Shown in pieces: positions 1 to 8,984 of a stretch of 64,000 nt of DNA. Below the pieces are notes generated by a model, which saw only the letters and a program-made list of their open reading frames with translations, did not search any database and had not been told where the DNA came from. The stretch comes from Enhydrobacter aerosaccus (GTDB taxonomy: Bacteria > Pseudomonadota > Alphaproteobacteria > Reyranellales > Reyranellaceae), in assembly GCA_903915535.1 (NCBI GenBank), contig CAIWTJ010000199.1, forward strand, positions 1 to 64,000, in the 5' to 3' direction. Both the position numbers and the translations under genes were made by a program. Every line of letters starts with the position of its first letter. The first letter of the stretch is position 1.

Positions 1-347
1 ACCGAGCTCACCTTGGTCTGGATCTCGACCAGCGCCTTGCTCGAATCGTAGTTCAGGCGGAGATTGACGGTGATCGTGCTGACGCCGCTGATGCTGGTCG
101 ACGTCATGTAGTCGATGCCGTTGGCCTGGGCGATGGCCAGTTCGAGCGGCGTCGTGATGAACCCCGCGACGACGTCGGGATCGGCGCCGTAGTACGTCGT
201 CGTCACGGTGACGATGGCGTTTTCGGTGCGCGGGTACTGCAGCACCGGCAGCGAGAACACGGCGCGCAGGCCCAGCACCAGGATCATCAGGCTGACCACG
301 GTCGCCAGAACCGGACGGCGGACGAAGATGTCCGTGAAATTCTTCAT
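1..347 (-). CDS. RND multidrug efflux permease, N-terminal part (runs off window)
   Basis: Only the first 115 codons are present; the rest lies to the left of the window. The protein begins MKNFTDIFVRRPVLATV, followed by a hydrophobic first membrane helix and then QYPRTENAIVTVTTTYYGA and TTPLELAIAQANGIDYM. These match the start of AcrB/MexB-type proton-driven efflux pumps of the inner membrane (porter domain PN1). It is the last visible gene of the tetR-OMF-MFP-RND operon, 25 bases after the adaptor gene, so it should form the tripartite pump with the two preceding products. Substrate cannot be told. Family call is firm; the length is unknown. Confidence 0.93.
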   Translation of the reverse strand, partial: MKNFTDIFVRRPVLATVVSLMILVLGLRAVFSLPVLQYPRTENAIVTVTTTYYGADPDVVAGFITTPLELAIAQANGIDYMTSTSISGVSTITVNLRLNYDSSKALVEIQTKVSS

Positions 348-372
348 GACTTGGCGTCCTTCCTGCCGCCGG

Positions 373-1512
373 TCACTGGTCGACCGGCTTGGGGTTTGGG
401 TCGTTGGTCGGACTGACCGTGTTGTTGACCGCGATCCCCGCGCCGTTGCGCAGCTTCATCTGGCCGGCGGTGACGACCTCGTCGCCCTCCTTGATGCCCT
501 TCAGCACGGCGACCTGGTCGCCGCGCGTGGCACCCGTCGTGACGAAGGTCTGGCGCGCCACGAGCTGCGGCTTGCCGTCGGGACCGTTGCCCTTGTTGTC
601 GACGATGTAGACCAGGTTGCCGTAGGGATTATAGGTGATCGAGGTCTGCGGCACGGTGATCTGCTTTTGCGGCGTGCCGGAATCGATCGACACAGTGGCG
701 AACATGCCGGGCAGCAGCTTGAGGTCGTTGTTGTCGATCGTGGCGCGCACCTGGACGTTGCGCGTCGTCGCGTCGACCTTGGAGTTGATCGACGAGATCT
801 TGCCGGGGAATTCCTTGCCCGCGAACGTGTCGACCTTGACCTTCAGTGCCTGGCCGACCTCGATCCGCGCCAGCGCCTTCTGCGGCAGCAGGAAATCGAC
901 GTAGATCGGCGTCAGCGCCTCGAGCGACACGATCACGGTTCCGGGAGCGAGATACTGGCCGAGATCGATCTGGCGGATGCCGAGTCGGCCGGCGAACGGC
1001 GCCTTTAGCGTCTTCTTCTCCACCAGTGCGCGCTGCTGCTCGACCTGCGCCAGCATGTTGCGCAGGTTGGCCTCGTCGTTGTCGACGACCGCCTGGGCCA
1101 CGGCCTTGGCGTTGAACTGCTTCACGTCGCGGTCGTAGACGACCTTGGCGAGATCGGCCTGGGCCTGCAGCGACTTCAGCTTTGCGACGTCGTCGGAGTC
1201 GCGCAGCTTCACCAGCACCTTGTTGGCGGGTGCGTCGTCGCCCGACTGGAAATTCAGTTCCTCGACGACGCCCGCGACCTCGAGCGAGAGGTCCGCGCCG
1301 TTCACGGCGCGCAGGCTGCCCACCGCCTCGATCTGCTCCTGCCAGTCGGTGACCGCGGCTTTGGCCGTCGACACGGTCTGCGCCTGCTTGCCGGGGCCGG
1401 CCGGGCCGGTCATGAATTCCTTGATCTTGCCGTTCACGAAGTCCTTGAAGCCGAAGATGCCTCCCAGGACCACGGCGACCAGCACCAGCATGATGAGCAT
1501 TCGCTTGATCAT
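373..1512 (-). CDS. RND efflux periplasmic adaptor (membrane fusion protein)
   Basis: A 379-residue HlyD/AcrA-family adaptor that bridges the inner-membrane pump and the outer-membrane channel. Residues 1-25 (MIKRMLIMLVLVAVVLGGIF) form an N-terminal anchor. A lipoyl-like half-motif near residue 65 (LSLEVAGVVEEL), a coiled-coil hairpin (about 105-160) and the second lipoyl half (LKAPFAGRLGIRQIDLGQYL) follow, then beta-barrel and membrane-proximal domains. The reading frame extends far upstream, through the OMF gene, but ATG 1512 starts the hydrophobic anchor and lies 20 bases after the OMF stop. Sequence type resembles the MexH/MdtA-like adaptors of proteobacteria. Confidence 0.95.
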   Translation of the reverse strand: MIKRMLIMLVLVAVVLGGIFGFKDFVNGKIKEFMTGPAGPGKQAQTVSTAKAAVTDWQEQIEAVGSLRAVNGADLSLEVAGVVEELNFQSGDDAPANKVLVKLRDSDDVAKLKSLQAQADLAKVVYDRDVKQFNAKAVAQAVVDNDEANLRNMLAQVEQQRALVEKKTLKAPFAGRLGIRQIDLGQYLAPGTVIVSLEALTPIYVDFLLPQKALARIEVGQALKVKVDTFAGKEFPGKISSINSKVDATTRNVQVRATIDNNDLKLLPGMFATVSIDSGTPQKQITVPQTSITYNPYGNLVYIVDNKGNGPDGKPQLVARQTFVTTGATRGDQVAVLKGIKEGDEVVTAGQMKLRNGAGIAVNNTVSPTNDPNPKPVDQ

Positions 1513-1532
1513 CTTCAGTCTCTCTCTTCGAA

Positions 1533-3086
1533 TCAGTGGCCGGCGCGCGGCAGATGGACTTGGTCGACCGGCGGCAGGTTGAACACTCCGGGCTTGCCGT
1601 TGGATTCGGGGCGCACGTCGAGCCGGTTCCACCAGCCGCCGCCCAGCGCCTGGATCATCGCCGCGGTGTCGCTGAAGCGCTGCGCCTGCGCCCGCACGCG
1701 GCCCAGGATGGCGTTCTGGTAGGTCGTCTGCGCGTTCAACAGGGCGAGATAGTTCACCGAACCGAGCTGGAACTGCTGCTGCACGATCGCGAGGCTCGCG
1801 GCCGCCGTCTGCTCGGACGCCACCGACGCTCTCAGGAGGTCGGCGTCGGCCTGCATCGAGCGCAAGGCGTTGGCCACATCCTGGAAGGCCGAGAGCACGG
1901 TGCTGCGGTACTTCGCGGCGGCCGCGTCGTAGGCGGCCTCCGCCGCTTTCCTCTGATGCTCGAGCTTCCCGCCATTGAACAGAGGCTGGGCAGCCGCCAG
2001 ACCGAGATTCCAGACCAGCGAGGCCGGCGAGAACAGGCTCGCGATTCCCGCGGCGGTGTAGCCGATGCCGGCGGTGATGTTGAACTGCGGCAGCTGGGCC
2101 GCGACCGCGACGCCGATGTTGGCGCTGGCGGCGTGGAGCTGGGCCTCGGCCGAGCGCACGTCCGGCCGCTGCTCGACGAGCTGCGAGGGCAGCGAGAGCG
2201 GCACCTGCTCGGGCAGCCTGAACGACGTGAGCTGGAGGCCCTGGCCCGCATCGAACGTCGGCGGCTTGCCGAGCAGGGTCATGAGCTGGTTGCGCTGGAT
2301 CGCGAGCTGCTTCTGCAGCGGCGGCAGCGTCGCCTGGGTCGCGCGCAGGTTGGCCTGCTGCGCGAGCAGGTCGGCCTGCGAGGCACCGCCGAGATTGATC
2401 TGCGTCTGCACGAGGTTGATCGCGTCGCTCTGCAGCTTGATCACCGCCTCGGTGGCGGCGATCTGGGCGCGCAGCGAGGCGAGGTTCACTGACGCCACGA
2501 CGACGTTCGAGGAAAGGGTGAGGTAGGTGGCCTCGAGCGCGAAGCGCTGGACGTCGACCTGGGCTGCCTGCGCCTCGACCTGGCGCCGCACGCCACCGAA
2601 GATGTCGGGCGAATAGGCGACCGACAGCGAGGCCGAGACCACGCCGTACTGGACCTGGCCGGCGGTGGAAGAACCGACCGCAGCGCCGGTGGTCTGCTGC
2701 TGCGTGCCCGACCCGTTGGCGGAGAGCGACGGGAAAAGCCCGCCCTGCTGCGCGTAGAGAGTCTCGTTGGCCTGCCGCAGCGTGGCTTGCGCGGCGTCGA
2801 TATCGGGATTGGCGCTCAATGCCTCGCGCACGAGCGCGGTCAGTTCCTCCGACCCGAACAGTGTCCACCAGTCCCCGGGAATGTCGCGCCCGGGCTCGAA
2901 GGTCTGCGCCGCCCCGCCATGCACATCCGGCGCCGATGCGGTCTGAAGCGACAGCGGCTCGGGCGTGAAGCCCTGTTCCTTGGGCTTGGCGGGCTGCACG
3001 AAATCGGGGCCCGACGTGCAACCGGCGACGATCGCGACACCGGCGAGCAGGACCGCGCGCGAAAATGGGAAACGGCGTTGGATCAT
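1533..3086 (-). CDS. NodT-family RND efflux outer-membrane lipoprotein
   Basis: A 517-residue TolC/OprM-type channel. It starts with a lipoprotein signal ending VAIVAGC (lipid-modified Cys23), followed by GPDFVQPAKP, typical of the NodT class. Two OEP domains follow: alternating long helices rich in Ala/Gln/Leu (NPDIDAAQATLRQANETL; YLALLNAQTTYQNAILGR). The start overlaps the tetR stop by four bases (ATGA), so translation is coupled to the regulator. It supplies the outer-membrane exit duct for the adaptor and pump encoded immediately downstream. Confidence 0.95.
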   Translation of the reverse strand: MIQRRFPFSRAVLLAGVAIVAGCTSGPDFVQPAKPKEQGFTPEPLSLQTASAPDVHGGAAQTFEPGRDIPGDWWTLFGSEELTALVREALSANPDIDAAQATLRQANETLYAQQGGLFPSLSANGSGTQQQTTGAAVGSSTAGQVQYGVVSASLSVAYSPDIFGGVRRQVEAQAAQVDVQRFALEATYLTLSSNVVVASVNLASLRAQIAATEAVIKLQSDAINLVQTQINLGGASQADLLAQQANLRATQATLPPLQKQLAIQRNQLMTLLGKPPTFDAGQGLQLTSFRLPEQVPLSLPSQLVEQRPDVRSAEAQLHAASANIGVAVAAQLPQFNITAGIGYTAAGIASLFSPASLVWNLGLAAAQPLFNGGKLEHQRKAAEAAYDAAAAKYRSTVLSAFQDVANALRSMQADADLLRASVASEQTAAASLAIVQQQFQLGSVNYLALLNAQTTYQNAILGRVRAQAQRFSDTAAMIQALGGGWWNRLDVRPESNGKPGVFNLPPVDQVHLPRAGH

Positions 3087-3769
3087 TGGCGGACAGGTAC
3101 CCTGGAGAGAACGGCCCGGAAGATCGCGTGCGTATGCTCGCGGACGAGGCCCTGAACGATGTGCACGCGCTCGGGCGTGAGCCCCGACGCAAGCGCACCC
3201 TTGTGGCAGAAGATCGTGACCTGGCCCAACAGGGCCATTGCACGAAGCTCGGCTTCTTCGTTGTCCATCGTGCCGCCGGTCAGGCGGGCGACAAGTTCGA
3301 AGCAGGGCGTGAAGACATGTTGCCTGCCGCTTTCATGCAGCTGTTCGAGGCCGGGCGTATCCTCGACCTCGGAGCGCGCAAACAGGAGGCGTTTGGCTTC
3401 CATGTGCGGACCGCCGGTGACCAGCGACACGAACGACTCGAGCATGCGGCAGAGCAGCTCGAGCAGGACGTCGTTCGACGTGTCCGGCGCTGCCAGCGCT
3501 GTCTGCACTTCGGCAGCCAGCGGCGCCATATGGGTCTCGGTGCGCTCGATGATGCTGTCGATGACCGCGCGAAAGAGCCCTTCCTTGCTGCCGAAGTAAT
3601 ACTGAATGGCCGGCAGGTTCACGCCGGCGCGCTCGGCAAGATGGCGTGTGCTCGCCCCTTCGTAGCCTTCGGTCGCGAAGACCTGCAGCGCGGTCTCGAG
3701 AATACGCCGTCTGGTGTCTTCGCCACGGCTTTGCGCTGCCGGTCGGTGTCGGGTGAAAAGGTGAACCAC
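3083..3769 (-). CDS. TetR-family regulator of the efflux operon
   Basis: A 228-residue TetR repressor. The N-terminal helix-turn-helix is clear: RRRILETALQVFATEGYEGA, then STRHLAERAGVNLPAIQYYF. The C-terminal half resembles the CerR/DUF1956 ligand-binding class. It is the first gene of the operon and overlaps the OMF gene by four bases. The start is GTG 3769; no other start codon precedes the DNA-binding domain. A consensus promoter (-35 TTGACA, -10 TATAAT) with a perfect 8-4-8 palindrome over its -35 lies just upstream, which implies autorepression and ligand-induced release of the whole pump operon. The ligand is unknown. Confidence 0.93.
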   Translation of the reverse strand: MVHLFTRHRPAAQSRGEDTRRRILETALQVFATEGYEGASTRHLAERAGVNLPAIQYYFGSKEGLFRAVIDSIIERTETHMAPLAAEVQTALAAPDTSNDVLLELLCRMLESFVSLVTGGPHMEAKRLLFARSEVEDTPGLEQLHESGRQHVFTPCFELVARLTGGTMDNEEAELRAMALLGQVTIFCHKGALASGLTPERVHIVQGLVREHTHAIFRAVLSRVPVRQ

Positions 3770-3778
3770 TCGCAGCCG

Positions 3779-3805
3779 ATTATATCGAGCGATAGACTAT
3801 GTCAA
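3779..3805 (-). promoter_or_regulatory. Promoter of the tetR-RND operon
   Basis: On the minus strand TTGACA (3805-3800) and TATAAT (3784-3779) are both perfect sigma-70 consensus hexamers, with a 15-base spacer that is shorter than the usual 17. A start of transcription 7 bases beyond the -10 falls at about 3772, only about three bases before the GTG at 3769, so the message would be essentially leaderless. No Shine-Dalgarno sequence is visible there, which agrees. Confidence 0.7.
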
Positions 3806-3815
3806 TCGACATAGT
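3796..3815. promoter_or_regulatory. Palindromic TetR operator candidate
   Basis: ACTATGTC-AATC-GACATAGT is a perfect inverted repeat with 8-base arms and a 4-base centre. It covers the -35 hexamer of the tetR operon promoter, the usual place for a TetR-family autorepressor to bind. Assignment to this regulator is inferred from position. Confidence 0.75.
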
Positions 3816-3887
3816 TTTACACTGATTGTTCGGGAAAGTCCGACTTGGGGAGCGCAACCGCCTGCGACAAGGGGTTGGGGGTGCCGT

Positions 3888-4682
3888 TCACACCTTCTTC
3901 TTGCGATTCACGAAGGCCGCCATGCGTTCGATGTGCTCGCCCTCGCCGACCGATTGCGCGAAGGCGTCGATGCCGGCCTGCACTGCCTCGTCGATCGACA
4001 ACCGTTCCCACCGCCGCATCAGCCGTTTCTGGCCGCGCACCGCTTTGGGCGTGCCCTCGACGATCGACGCCACACAGCGGTCGATCGCGGCGGAGAGTTT
4101 CGCCAGCGGCACGACCTGCTCGACGAAGCCCCAGCGATCGGCGGTCGCCGCGTCGATGTTCTCGGCCGCCAGCAGCAGCCACGAGGTGCGGCCCCAGCCG
4201 ATCAGGCGCGGCAGCAACGCGGCCTCGACCACCGAGGGGATGCCGACCTTCACTTCGGGCATGCCGAAGTGCGCGTTGTCCGCCGCGATCCGGATGTCGC
4301 ACGCGGCCGCGACCTCGACGCCGGCGCCCAGCGTGTAGCCTTCGAGGCGGCAGATCACCGGCACCGGGCAATCGCGGATCGACTGGCAGAGCTTGTGGAC
4401 CATCGTGATGAAAGCGCGGCCGTCGTCGGGATGGCGCATCCCGGCCATATGGTTGATGTCGGCGCCGCCGATGAAGGCCTTGCCGCCGGCGCCGGAGAAG
4501 ACGACGACACGCAGGTCGTCTTCCTTCGCCAGCGCCAGGAACGTCTCGGTCAGTTCCGCGAGCGACGCCGGATGGAGAACGTTCAGCCGCCGCGCATAGT
4601 CGTAGGTCACGTGCGCGACCACGCCGCCGTCCCGCGTCTCGCGCTTCACCTCGATCTTGTGCCCGCCTGACTCGCCCGACAT
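3888..4682 (-). CDS. Enoyl-CoA hydratase/isomerase family protein
   Basis: A 264-residue crotonase-fold protein. The oxyanion-hole loop GKAFIGGADINHMAG (about 67-81) and the CoA/active-site region GYTLGAGVEVAAACD are clear. The two glutamates used by classical hydratases are both present (Glu in GVEVAAACD and in FGMPEVKVG). The stretch IPSVVEAALLPRLIG replaces the common GAGGTQRL, as in an uncharacterised crotonase subgroup, so hydration of a specific acyl-CoA cannot be assigned. It is divergent from the hotdog thioesterase gene 41 bases away, which suggests shared acyl-CoA metabolism. Start ATG 4682. Confidence 0.9.
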   Translation of the reverse strand: MSGESGGHKIEVKRETRDGGVVAHVTYDYARRLNVLHPASLAELTETFLALAKEDDLRVVVFSGAGGKAFIGGADINHMAGMRHPDDGRAFITMVHKLCQSIRDCPVPVICRLEGYTLGAGVEVAAACDIRIAADNAHFGMPEVKVGIPSVVEAALLPRLIGWGRTSWLLLAAENIDAATADRWGFVEQVVPLAKLSAAIDRCVASIVEGTPKAVRGQKRLMRRWERLSIDEAVQAGIDAFAQSVGEGEHIERMAAFVNRKKKV

Positions 4683-4723
4683 GTCGTTTGCTCCGCGCTG
4701 GATTTCTTCTATTAGAGCATGGA

Positions 4724-5617
4724 ATGCCCGACTCCATCGACCTCGCCCGCTACTCCGTCTTCGTGCCGTCAGATCCCTTCGAGGATCACACCGGGCCCTT
4801 TTATTTCCGGATCACGGGAGATGCGCGCGAAGCGGGTGCGGTGCATTGCGTGCTGCCGACCCTGCCGCGGCAGGCGAACTATGCCGGCGGCGTCCATGGC
4901 GGCGCCATCCTGGCCTTCGCCGACTACGCGCTCTGCCTGGTGGCGGGCCGCGCGGCCGACGGCGGCACCAACTCCTCCTTCGCGGTCACGGTCAGCATAG
5001 CCGTCGAATTCCTCTCGGCCGGCCGCATCGGTCCCCCGCTCGAAGCCGCGGGCGAGCCGCTGCAGGTGACCGGCCGCATGGCCTTCGCGCGTGGAAAAAT
5101 CACGCAGGAAGGCAAGACGATCGCGCTGTGGTCGGGCGTCTGCCGACACGTGCCGCGCGCCAAGGCGATGGCGCGCAAGGAAGACGCAGCACCCGCGCTC
5201 TCGTCGGCGCCCGCACAGATCGTGCCCGAGGGGTTCGAACTGCTGACCGGCGCCAGCGTCTACTCGCGGCACATCGGACCATCCTATGCCCGGCCCGAAA
5301 CGGACGGCGTGACGATGATCCAACCGACCCTGCCGCGGATGTGCAATTCGGGCGGCGCGCTGCACGGCGGCTACATGATGAGTTTCGCCGACTCGGCGGT
5401 GACGCGCGCGGCGGGACTGGTGACCGGCATGGCGCCCTCGACCGTTTCCTTCGCCGCGGAATTCCTGGCGGCCGGCGCACCCACTGTCCCGCTGATGACT
5501 CGGGTCGAGACGCCGCGCCATGGCCGCTCGCTCGCCTTCCTGCGAGGATTGCTGGAACAGAACGGAAAGCCGCTGCTCTCCTACTCGGCCACGATCTTCC
5601 TTCGGCCGAAACAATAA
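4724..5617 (+). CDS. PaaI-type thioesterase with two hotdog domains
   Basis: A 297-residue protein made of two hotdog folds in tandem. The active-site signature occurs twice: GGVHGGAILAFADYAL in the first half and GGALHGGYMMSFADSAV in the second. Single hotdog proteins of this family work as dimers, so the fusion makes an intramolecular pair. Expected activity is hydrolysis of an acyl- or aryl-CoA thioester in the cytoplasm. An upstream in-frame TTG at 4688 exists, but ATG 4724 (MPDSIDLARY) is preferred because the extra residues show no conserved pattern. It is divergent from the crotonase. Confidence 0.88.
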   Translation: MPDSIDLARYSVFVPSDPFEDHTGPFYFRITGDAREAGAVHCVLPTLPRQANYAGGVHGGAILAFADYALCLVAGRAADGGTNSSFAVTVSIAVEFLSAGRIGPPLEAAGEPLQVTGRMAFARGKITQEGKTIALWSGVCRHVPRAKAMARKEDAAPALSSAPAQIVPEGFELLTGASVYSRHIGPSYARPETDGVTMIQPTLPRMCNSGGALHGGYMMSFADSAVTRAAGLVTGMAPSTVSFAAEFLAAGAPTVPLMTRVETPRHGRSLAFLRGLLEQNGKPLLSYSATIFLRPKQ

Positions 5618-5621
5618 TTAG

Positions 5622-5963
5622 CTAGCCGCCGACCTGAAGTGCCACGCGTTCGACTTCGCGGCTGAAGCCATCCTGCAAGCGCCGCACGCCCGGCAGGTCG
5701 CCGGCCTTGGCGGCGCGTTCGACGGCGGCGGCGATGGTGTGCAGCGAGGTGGCACCGATCATCCCCGACGCGCCCTTGAGCCGGTGCGCCGCGCGCGCAA
5801 TCACGCCGACATCCGTGGTGTTGACGATTTCCTTCTCGGCCACGCGCGCGGTGTCGAGGAATTCGCGTTCGACCTCGGCGATGGTCGCGGGGTTGTCGCC
5901 GAACAGCTCCACCAGCCTGTCGCGATCGTAGGCGGGCGGCATCATGGTCGTCGTCTCGCTCAT
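5622..5963 (-). CDS. Hpt-domain phosphotransfer protein
   Basis: A 113-residue histidine phosphotransfer domain. The H-box [10 protein letters not shown] places the phosphorylated histidine at residue 60. Hpt proteins relay phosphate from the receiver of a hybrid kinase to a final response regulator. Its start overlaps the stop of the hybrid kinase gene by four bases, so the two are translationally coupled and very likely partners. The third component may be the OmpR-type regulator encoded divergently at 8254. Confidence 0.93.
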   Translation of the reverse strand: MSETTTMMPPAYDRDRLVELFGDNPATIAEVEREFLDTARVAEKEIVNTTDVGVIARAAHRLKGASGMIGATSLHTIAAAVERAAKAGDLPGVRRLQDGFSREVERVALQVGG

Positions 5964-8095
5964 GCCGTTTGCTCCGTGCGCGCGTCCTTCAGCCAGACGT
6001 CGAGTGTGGCCTTGAGCTGCTCGATGCCGACCGGCTTTGTGATCAGCCCGTCCATGCCCACGGCGCGGCTCTTGTGTTCCTGGTCTTCCAGCGCGCTCGC
6101 GGTCACCGCGAGGATCGGCGTGCGGCCGCGGCGGTCGAGGCGCTCACTCTCGCGAATGCGCCGCGCCAGCTCGAAGCCGTCCATCGACGGCATCTGCAGG
6201 TCGGCCAGCACAAGGTCGTAGGTGCCCTTGCGCCACAGCTCGAGCGCTTCCTCACCGCCTGCCGCGGCATCAGTCGAGGCGCCGGCCAGCTCGAGCTGGC
6301 GCGCCAGGATCTTGCGGTTGACGGAATTGTCGTCGACGACCAGCACTCGCCCTCCAACCTTCGCCGGCAGCGACGAGGGCGCGGCCGACCGCGACGGCCG
6401 GGCGAGCTCGGCCGGGCGGCCGGCGGCGCGCGCCACGGCGCGGATCAGCACATCGCGGCGCCACGGCCGCGGCACGCTGCCCGCTGCTTCGGTGGAAGGC
6501 CCGTCGAACAGGGGGATATAGCGATCGAGCCCGATCTGGATGCCGGTGAAGGCCGCGTTAACGGCAATGCTTGTGGCAGCACCCGCATCGCCCAGGTAGC
6601 GCGCGATGGCGCGGGCTTCGGCATCATCGGGCAGCGCCACGACCAGCGACAGGCCGCGCAACACCGCGGGCACCGGCTGCTGTGTCGCCGCTTCCAGGTG
6701 CACGGTGACGGTGAAGGTCGAACCGACGTCCGGCACGCTCTCGACCGTGACATCGCCCTGCATCGCCTCGGCAAGACGGCGGACGATGGAAAGGCCGAGG
6801 CCGGTACCGCCGAAACGGCGCGTCGTGGTGTTGTCGGCCTGCACGAACGGCTGAAAGAGACGCTCGCGCTGTTCGTCGGTGAGACCGATGCCGGTGTCGA
6901 CGACGCGGATGCAGAGTGCTCCCTCGCCCGCATTCTCGATGGTCACTCGCACCGACCCTTGCTCGGTGAACTTGAGCGCGTTGCCGAGCAGATTGAAAAG
7001 GATCTGCTGCAGCCTGAGCGGATCGCCGATCACCCGCTCGGGCACGTCGGCTGCGACAAAGGCCGAGAGCTTGATGGCCTTGGCAGCGGCCTGGGGTGCC
7101 AGCGTCTCTGCCGCCCCCTCGATCAACTCGATGATCGAGAACTCGATGCACTCGAGGTCGAGCTTGCCGGCCTCGATCTTGGAGAAGTCGAGGATGTCGT
7201 CGATGATGCGCAGCAGCGACGACGCCGAATAGCGCACGGTGCCCAGCGCGTCGCGCTGCTCGGCCGACAGCGGCGTGCGTTCCAGCACGTCGATCATGCC
7301 CAGCACGCCGTTCATAGGCGTGCGGATTTCGTGACTCACGGTCGCAAGGAAGGTCGATTTGGCCTGGTTCGCGTTCTCGGCTTCGCGCTGGGCGGTATTG
7401 GCGGCGGCACGCGCCAGCCGTTCCTCGTCGTAGGCGACCTGCAGGCGGCGGGCGAGCTCTTCCTTCTGGTAGGCGAGCGCGATGTTGTCGTACTGCCAGC
7501 TGTGGACGTCCCGCACGTAGGCCATGAGATGGCCGACATAGGCGCCACCGGCGATGCCGACCAGCTGGTAGAAGGGATCGACCGAGGTCAGCAGCACGAA
7601 CAGTAGGGGCGCAGTGGTCGTCAGCGAGAAGGTATAGAAGGTGGGCGGATGGGCCGAGCGAATCGGCACCGCTGTCGTGATGGTGGCGAGCAGCACCAGT
7701 CCCAGCAGCATGCGCTGCAACTCGTAGTCCTTCGACGCGAGCATGTAGCCCGCGACGCCCCAGCAGGCGCCGGCGAGCGCCGAGAGGCCCGCGAACCACC
7801 AGCCCCAGCGGATGACCTCGTCGTCCGTCGGATTGGCGCGCGCGAAGTTGCGGCGCAGGACGTCGAAGCCGACGGTGACGGCAAGATGGGCCACGAAGGG
7901 CGGCACCAGTTCGGTGAGGTTGACCTGCCGCCAGTAGATCGCGGCGATCACCGGCCACAGCACGAACGAGAAATAGCGCGACTGCTTGGAGCCCTCGAAC
8001 AACCGGCGGATCAGCTCGGCGCGCACGAAGGCTTCCTGGCGCGCCGGATTCTCGACCTGCAGCACTTCGGGCGACGGATCGATCGCGAGCGTCAT
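5960..8095 (-). CDS. Hybrid sensor histidine kinase with C-terminal receiver
   Basis: A 711-residue inner-membrane kinase. Residues 40-190 hold about six short hydrophobic helices with no large periplasmic domain, so it probably senses a membrane or intracellular cue. A coiled coil (205-245) leads to the HisKA box [15 protein letters not shown] (His255), the ATPase N-box ([13 protein letters not shown], about 367) and G-boxes (DTGIGL, GGTGLGL). A degenerate segment (480-560) precedes a receiver beginning GRVLVVDDN, with Asp632 in [11 protein letters not shown]. It lies upstream of and overlaps the Hpt gene, so a His-Asp-His-Asp phosphorelay is expected. Confidence 0.95.
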   Translation of the reverse strand: MTLAIDPSPEVLQVENPARQEAFVRAELIRRLFEGSKQSRYFSFVLWPVIAAIYWRQVNLTELVPPFVAHLAVTVGFDVLRRNFARANPTDDEVIRWGWWFAGLSALAGACWGVAGYMLASKDYELQRMLLGLVLLATITTAVPIRSAHPPTFYTFSLTTTAPLLFVLLTSVDPFYQLVGIAGGAYVGHLMAYVRDVHSWQYDNIALAYQKEELARRLQVAYDEERLARAAANTAQREAENANQAKSTFLATVSHEIRTPMNGVLGMIDVLERTPLSAEQRDALGTVRYSASSLLRIIDDILDFSKIEAGKLDLECIEFSIIELIEGAAETLAPQAAAKAIKLSAFVAADVPERVIGDPLRLQQILFNLLGNALKFTEQGSVRVTIENAGEGALCIRVVDTGIGLTDEQRERLFQPFVQADNTTTRRFGGTGLGLSIVRRLAEAMQGDVTVESVPDVGSTFTVTVHLEAATQQPVPAVLRGLSLVVALPDDAEARAIARYLGDAGAATSIAVNAAFTGIQIGLDRYIPLFDGPSTEAAGSVPRPWRRDVLIRAVARAAGRPAELARPSRSAAPSSLPAKVGGRVLVVDDNSVNRKILARQLELAGASTDAAAGGEEALELWRKGTYDLVLADLQMPSMDGFELARRIRESERLDRRGRTPILAVTASALEDQEHKSRAVGMDGLITKPVGIEQLKATLDVWLKDARTEQTA

Positions 8096-8253
8096 GACGA
8101 AAAACCGGGTGAACGGCGGGAGCGAAGCAACATCTTGTGGGTTGGCCCCGATTATCTCTATTACTGTATCAAAGACTTCAAGAAAGAGCTATAATTCTTT
8201 GAAAGAACTTGGTAATTTTCACTTATTGAAACCAATCTATTTCGGATCCAATC
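8096..8253. promoter_or_regulatory. AT-rich divergent promoter region (kinase / response regulator)
   Basis: This 158-base gap between two divergent signalling genes is strikingly AT-rich, mainly at 8150-8250, compared with its surroundings. A perfect -10 box TATAAT lies at 8190-8195 reading toward the response regulator, with only a weak -35 upstream. Related segments TCAAAGACTTCAAG (8169-8182) and CTTTGAAAGAACTT (8197-8210) form an imperfect dyad around the -10 and could bind the response regulator. Binding is inference. Confidence 0.5.
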
Positions 8254-8961
8254 ATGCAGCAACCATCGATTTTGCTGGTCGAGGATGACGCCTTCCAGCG
8301 CAAGGCAGCCGAAGCCTATCTTGCCAATCATGATCTCAAGGTGACCGCGGTCGAAAACGGGGCGCAGATGCGCCGCCAGATCTCGCGCGCGATGCCCGAC
8401 CTCGTCTTGCTCGACGTCCAGCTGCCCGGCCAGGACGACGGCTTCTCTCTCGCCCGCTGGTTGCGCGAAAGCAGCACGCGGGTCGGCATCATCATGCTGA
8501 CCGCCGCCGGCGACTCGGTGGACAAGGTGCTGGGCCTCGAAAGCGGCGCCGACGACTATGTCGCCAAGCCCTACGAACCGCGCGAACTGCTGGCGCGCTG
8601 CAAGAGCGTACTGCGGCGCTCCGCCCACAAGGCCACGCCCTCGCAGCTCGAGCGCGTGCGTATGGGCCGCCATACGCTCGACCTCTCCAAGCGCGAGCTG
8701 CACGACGACGAAGGCAACGACGTCGCCGTCACTGCGGGTGAGTTCGACATCCTGAAGATCTTCGCCGAGAACCCGAACCGGCCGCTCAGCCGCGACTGGC
8801 TGCTCGAGACCACCAGCCACCGCAGCCGCGATCCGTTCGACCGCGCGATCGACCTGCGCATCACCCGCATCCGGCGCAAGATCGAGCCGTCCCCCGAGAA
8901 GCCGACGGTCATACGCACCGTCCGGGGCATCGGATATATGTTCGTTCCCCCGGCCGAATAG
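8254..8961 (+). CDS. OmpR/PhoB-family response regulator
   Basis: A 235-residue two-domain regulator. The receiver starts SILLVEDDAFQRK, has phospho-acceptor Asp54 in LVLLDVQLPG, the switch Thr in IIMLTAAGD and Lys in DYVAKPYEP. A winged helix of the OmpR type follows (VTAGEFDILKIFAENPNRPL; then DRAIDLRITRIRRKIE and IRTVRGIGYMF). It resembles the TorR/ArcA group that receives phosphate through hybrid kinases. It is divergent from the hybrid kinase and Hpt genes and is their likely output. Targets are unknown. Confidence 0.95.
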   Translation: MQQPSILLVEDDAFQRKAAEAYLANHDLKVTAVENGAQMRRQISRAMPDLVLLDVQLPGQDDGFSLARWLRESSTRVGIIMLTAAGDSVDKVLGLESGADDYVAKPYEPRELLARCKSVLRRSAHKATPSQLERVRMGRHTLDLSKRELHDDEGNDVAVTAGEFDILKIFAENPNRPLSRDWLLETTSHRSRDPFDRAIDLRITRIRRKIEPSPEKPTVIRTVRGIGYMFVPPAE

Positions 8962-8984
8962 TCGGGCTAAAAGCGGCCCCGGCG

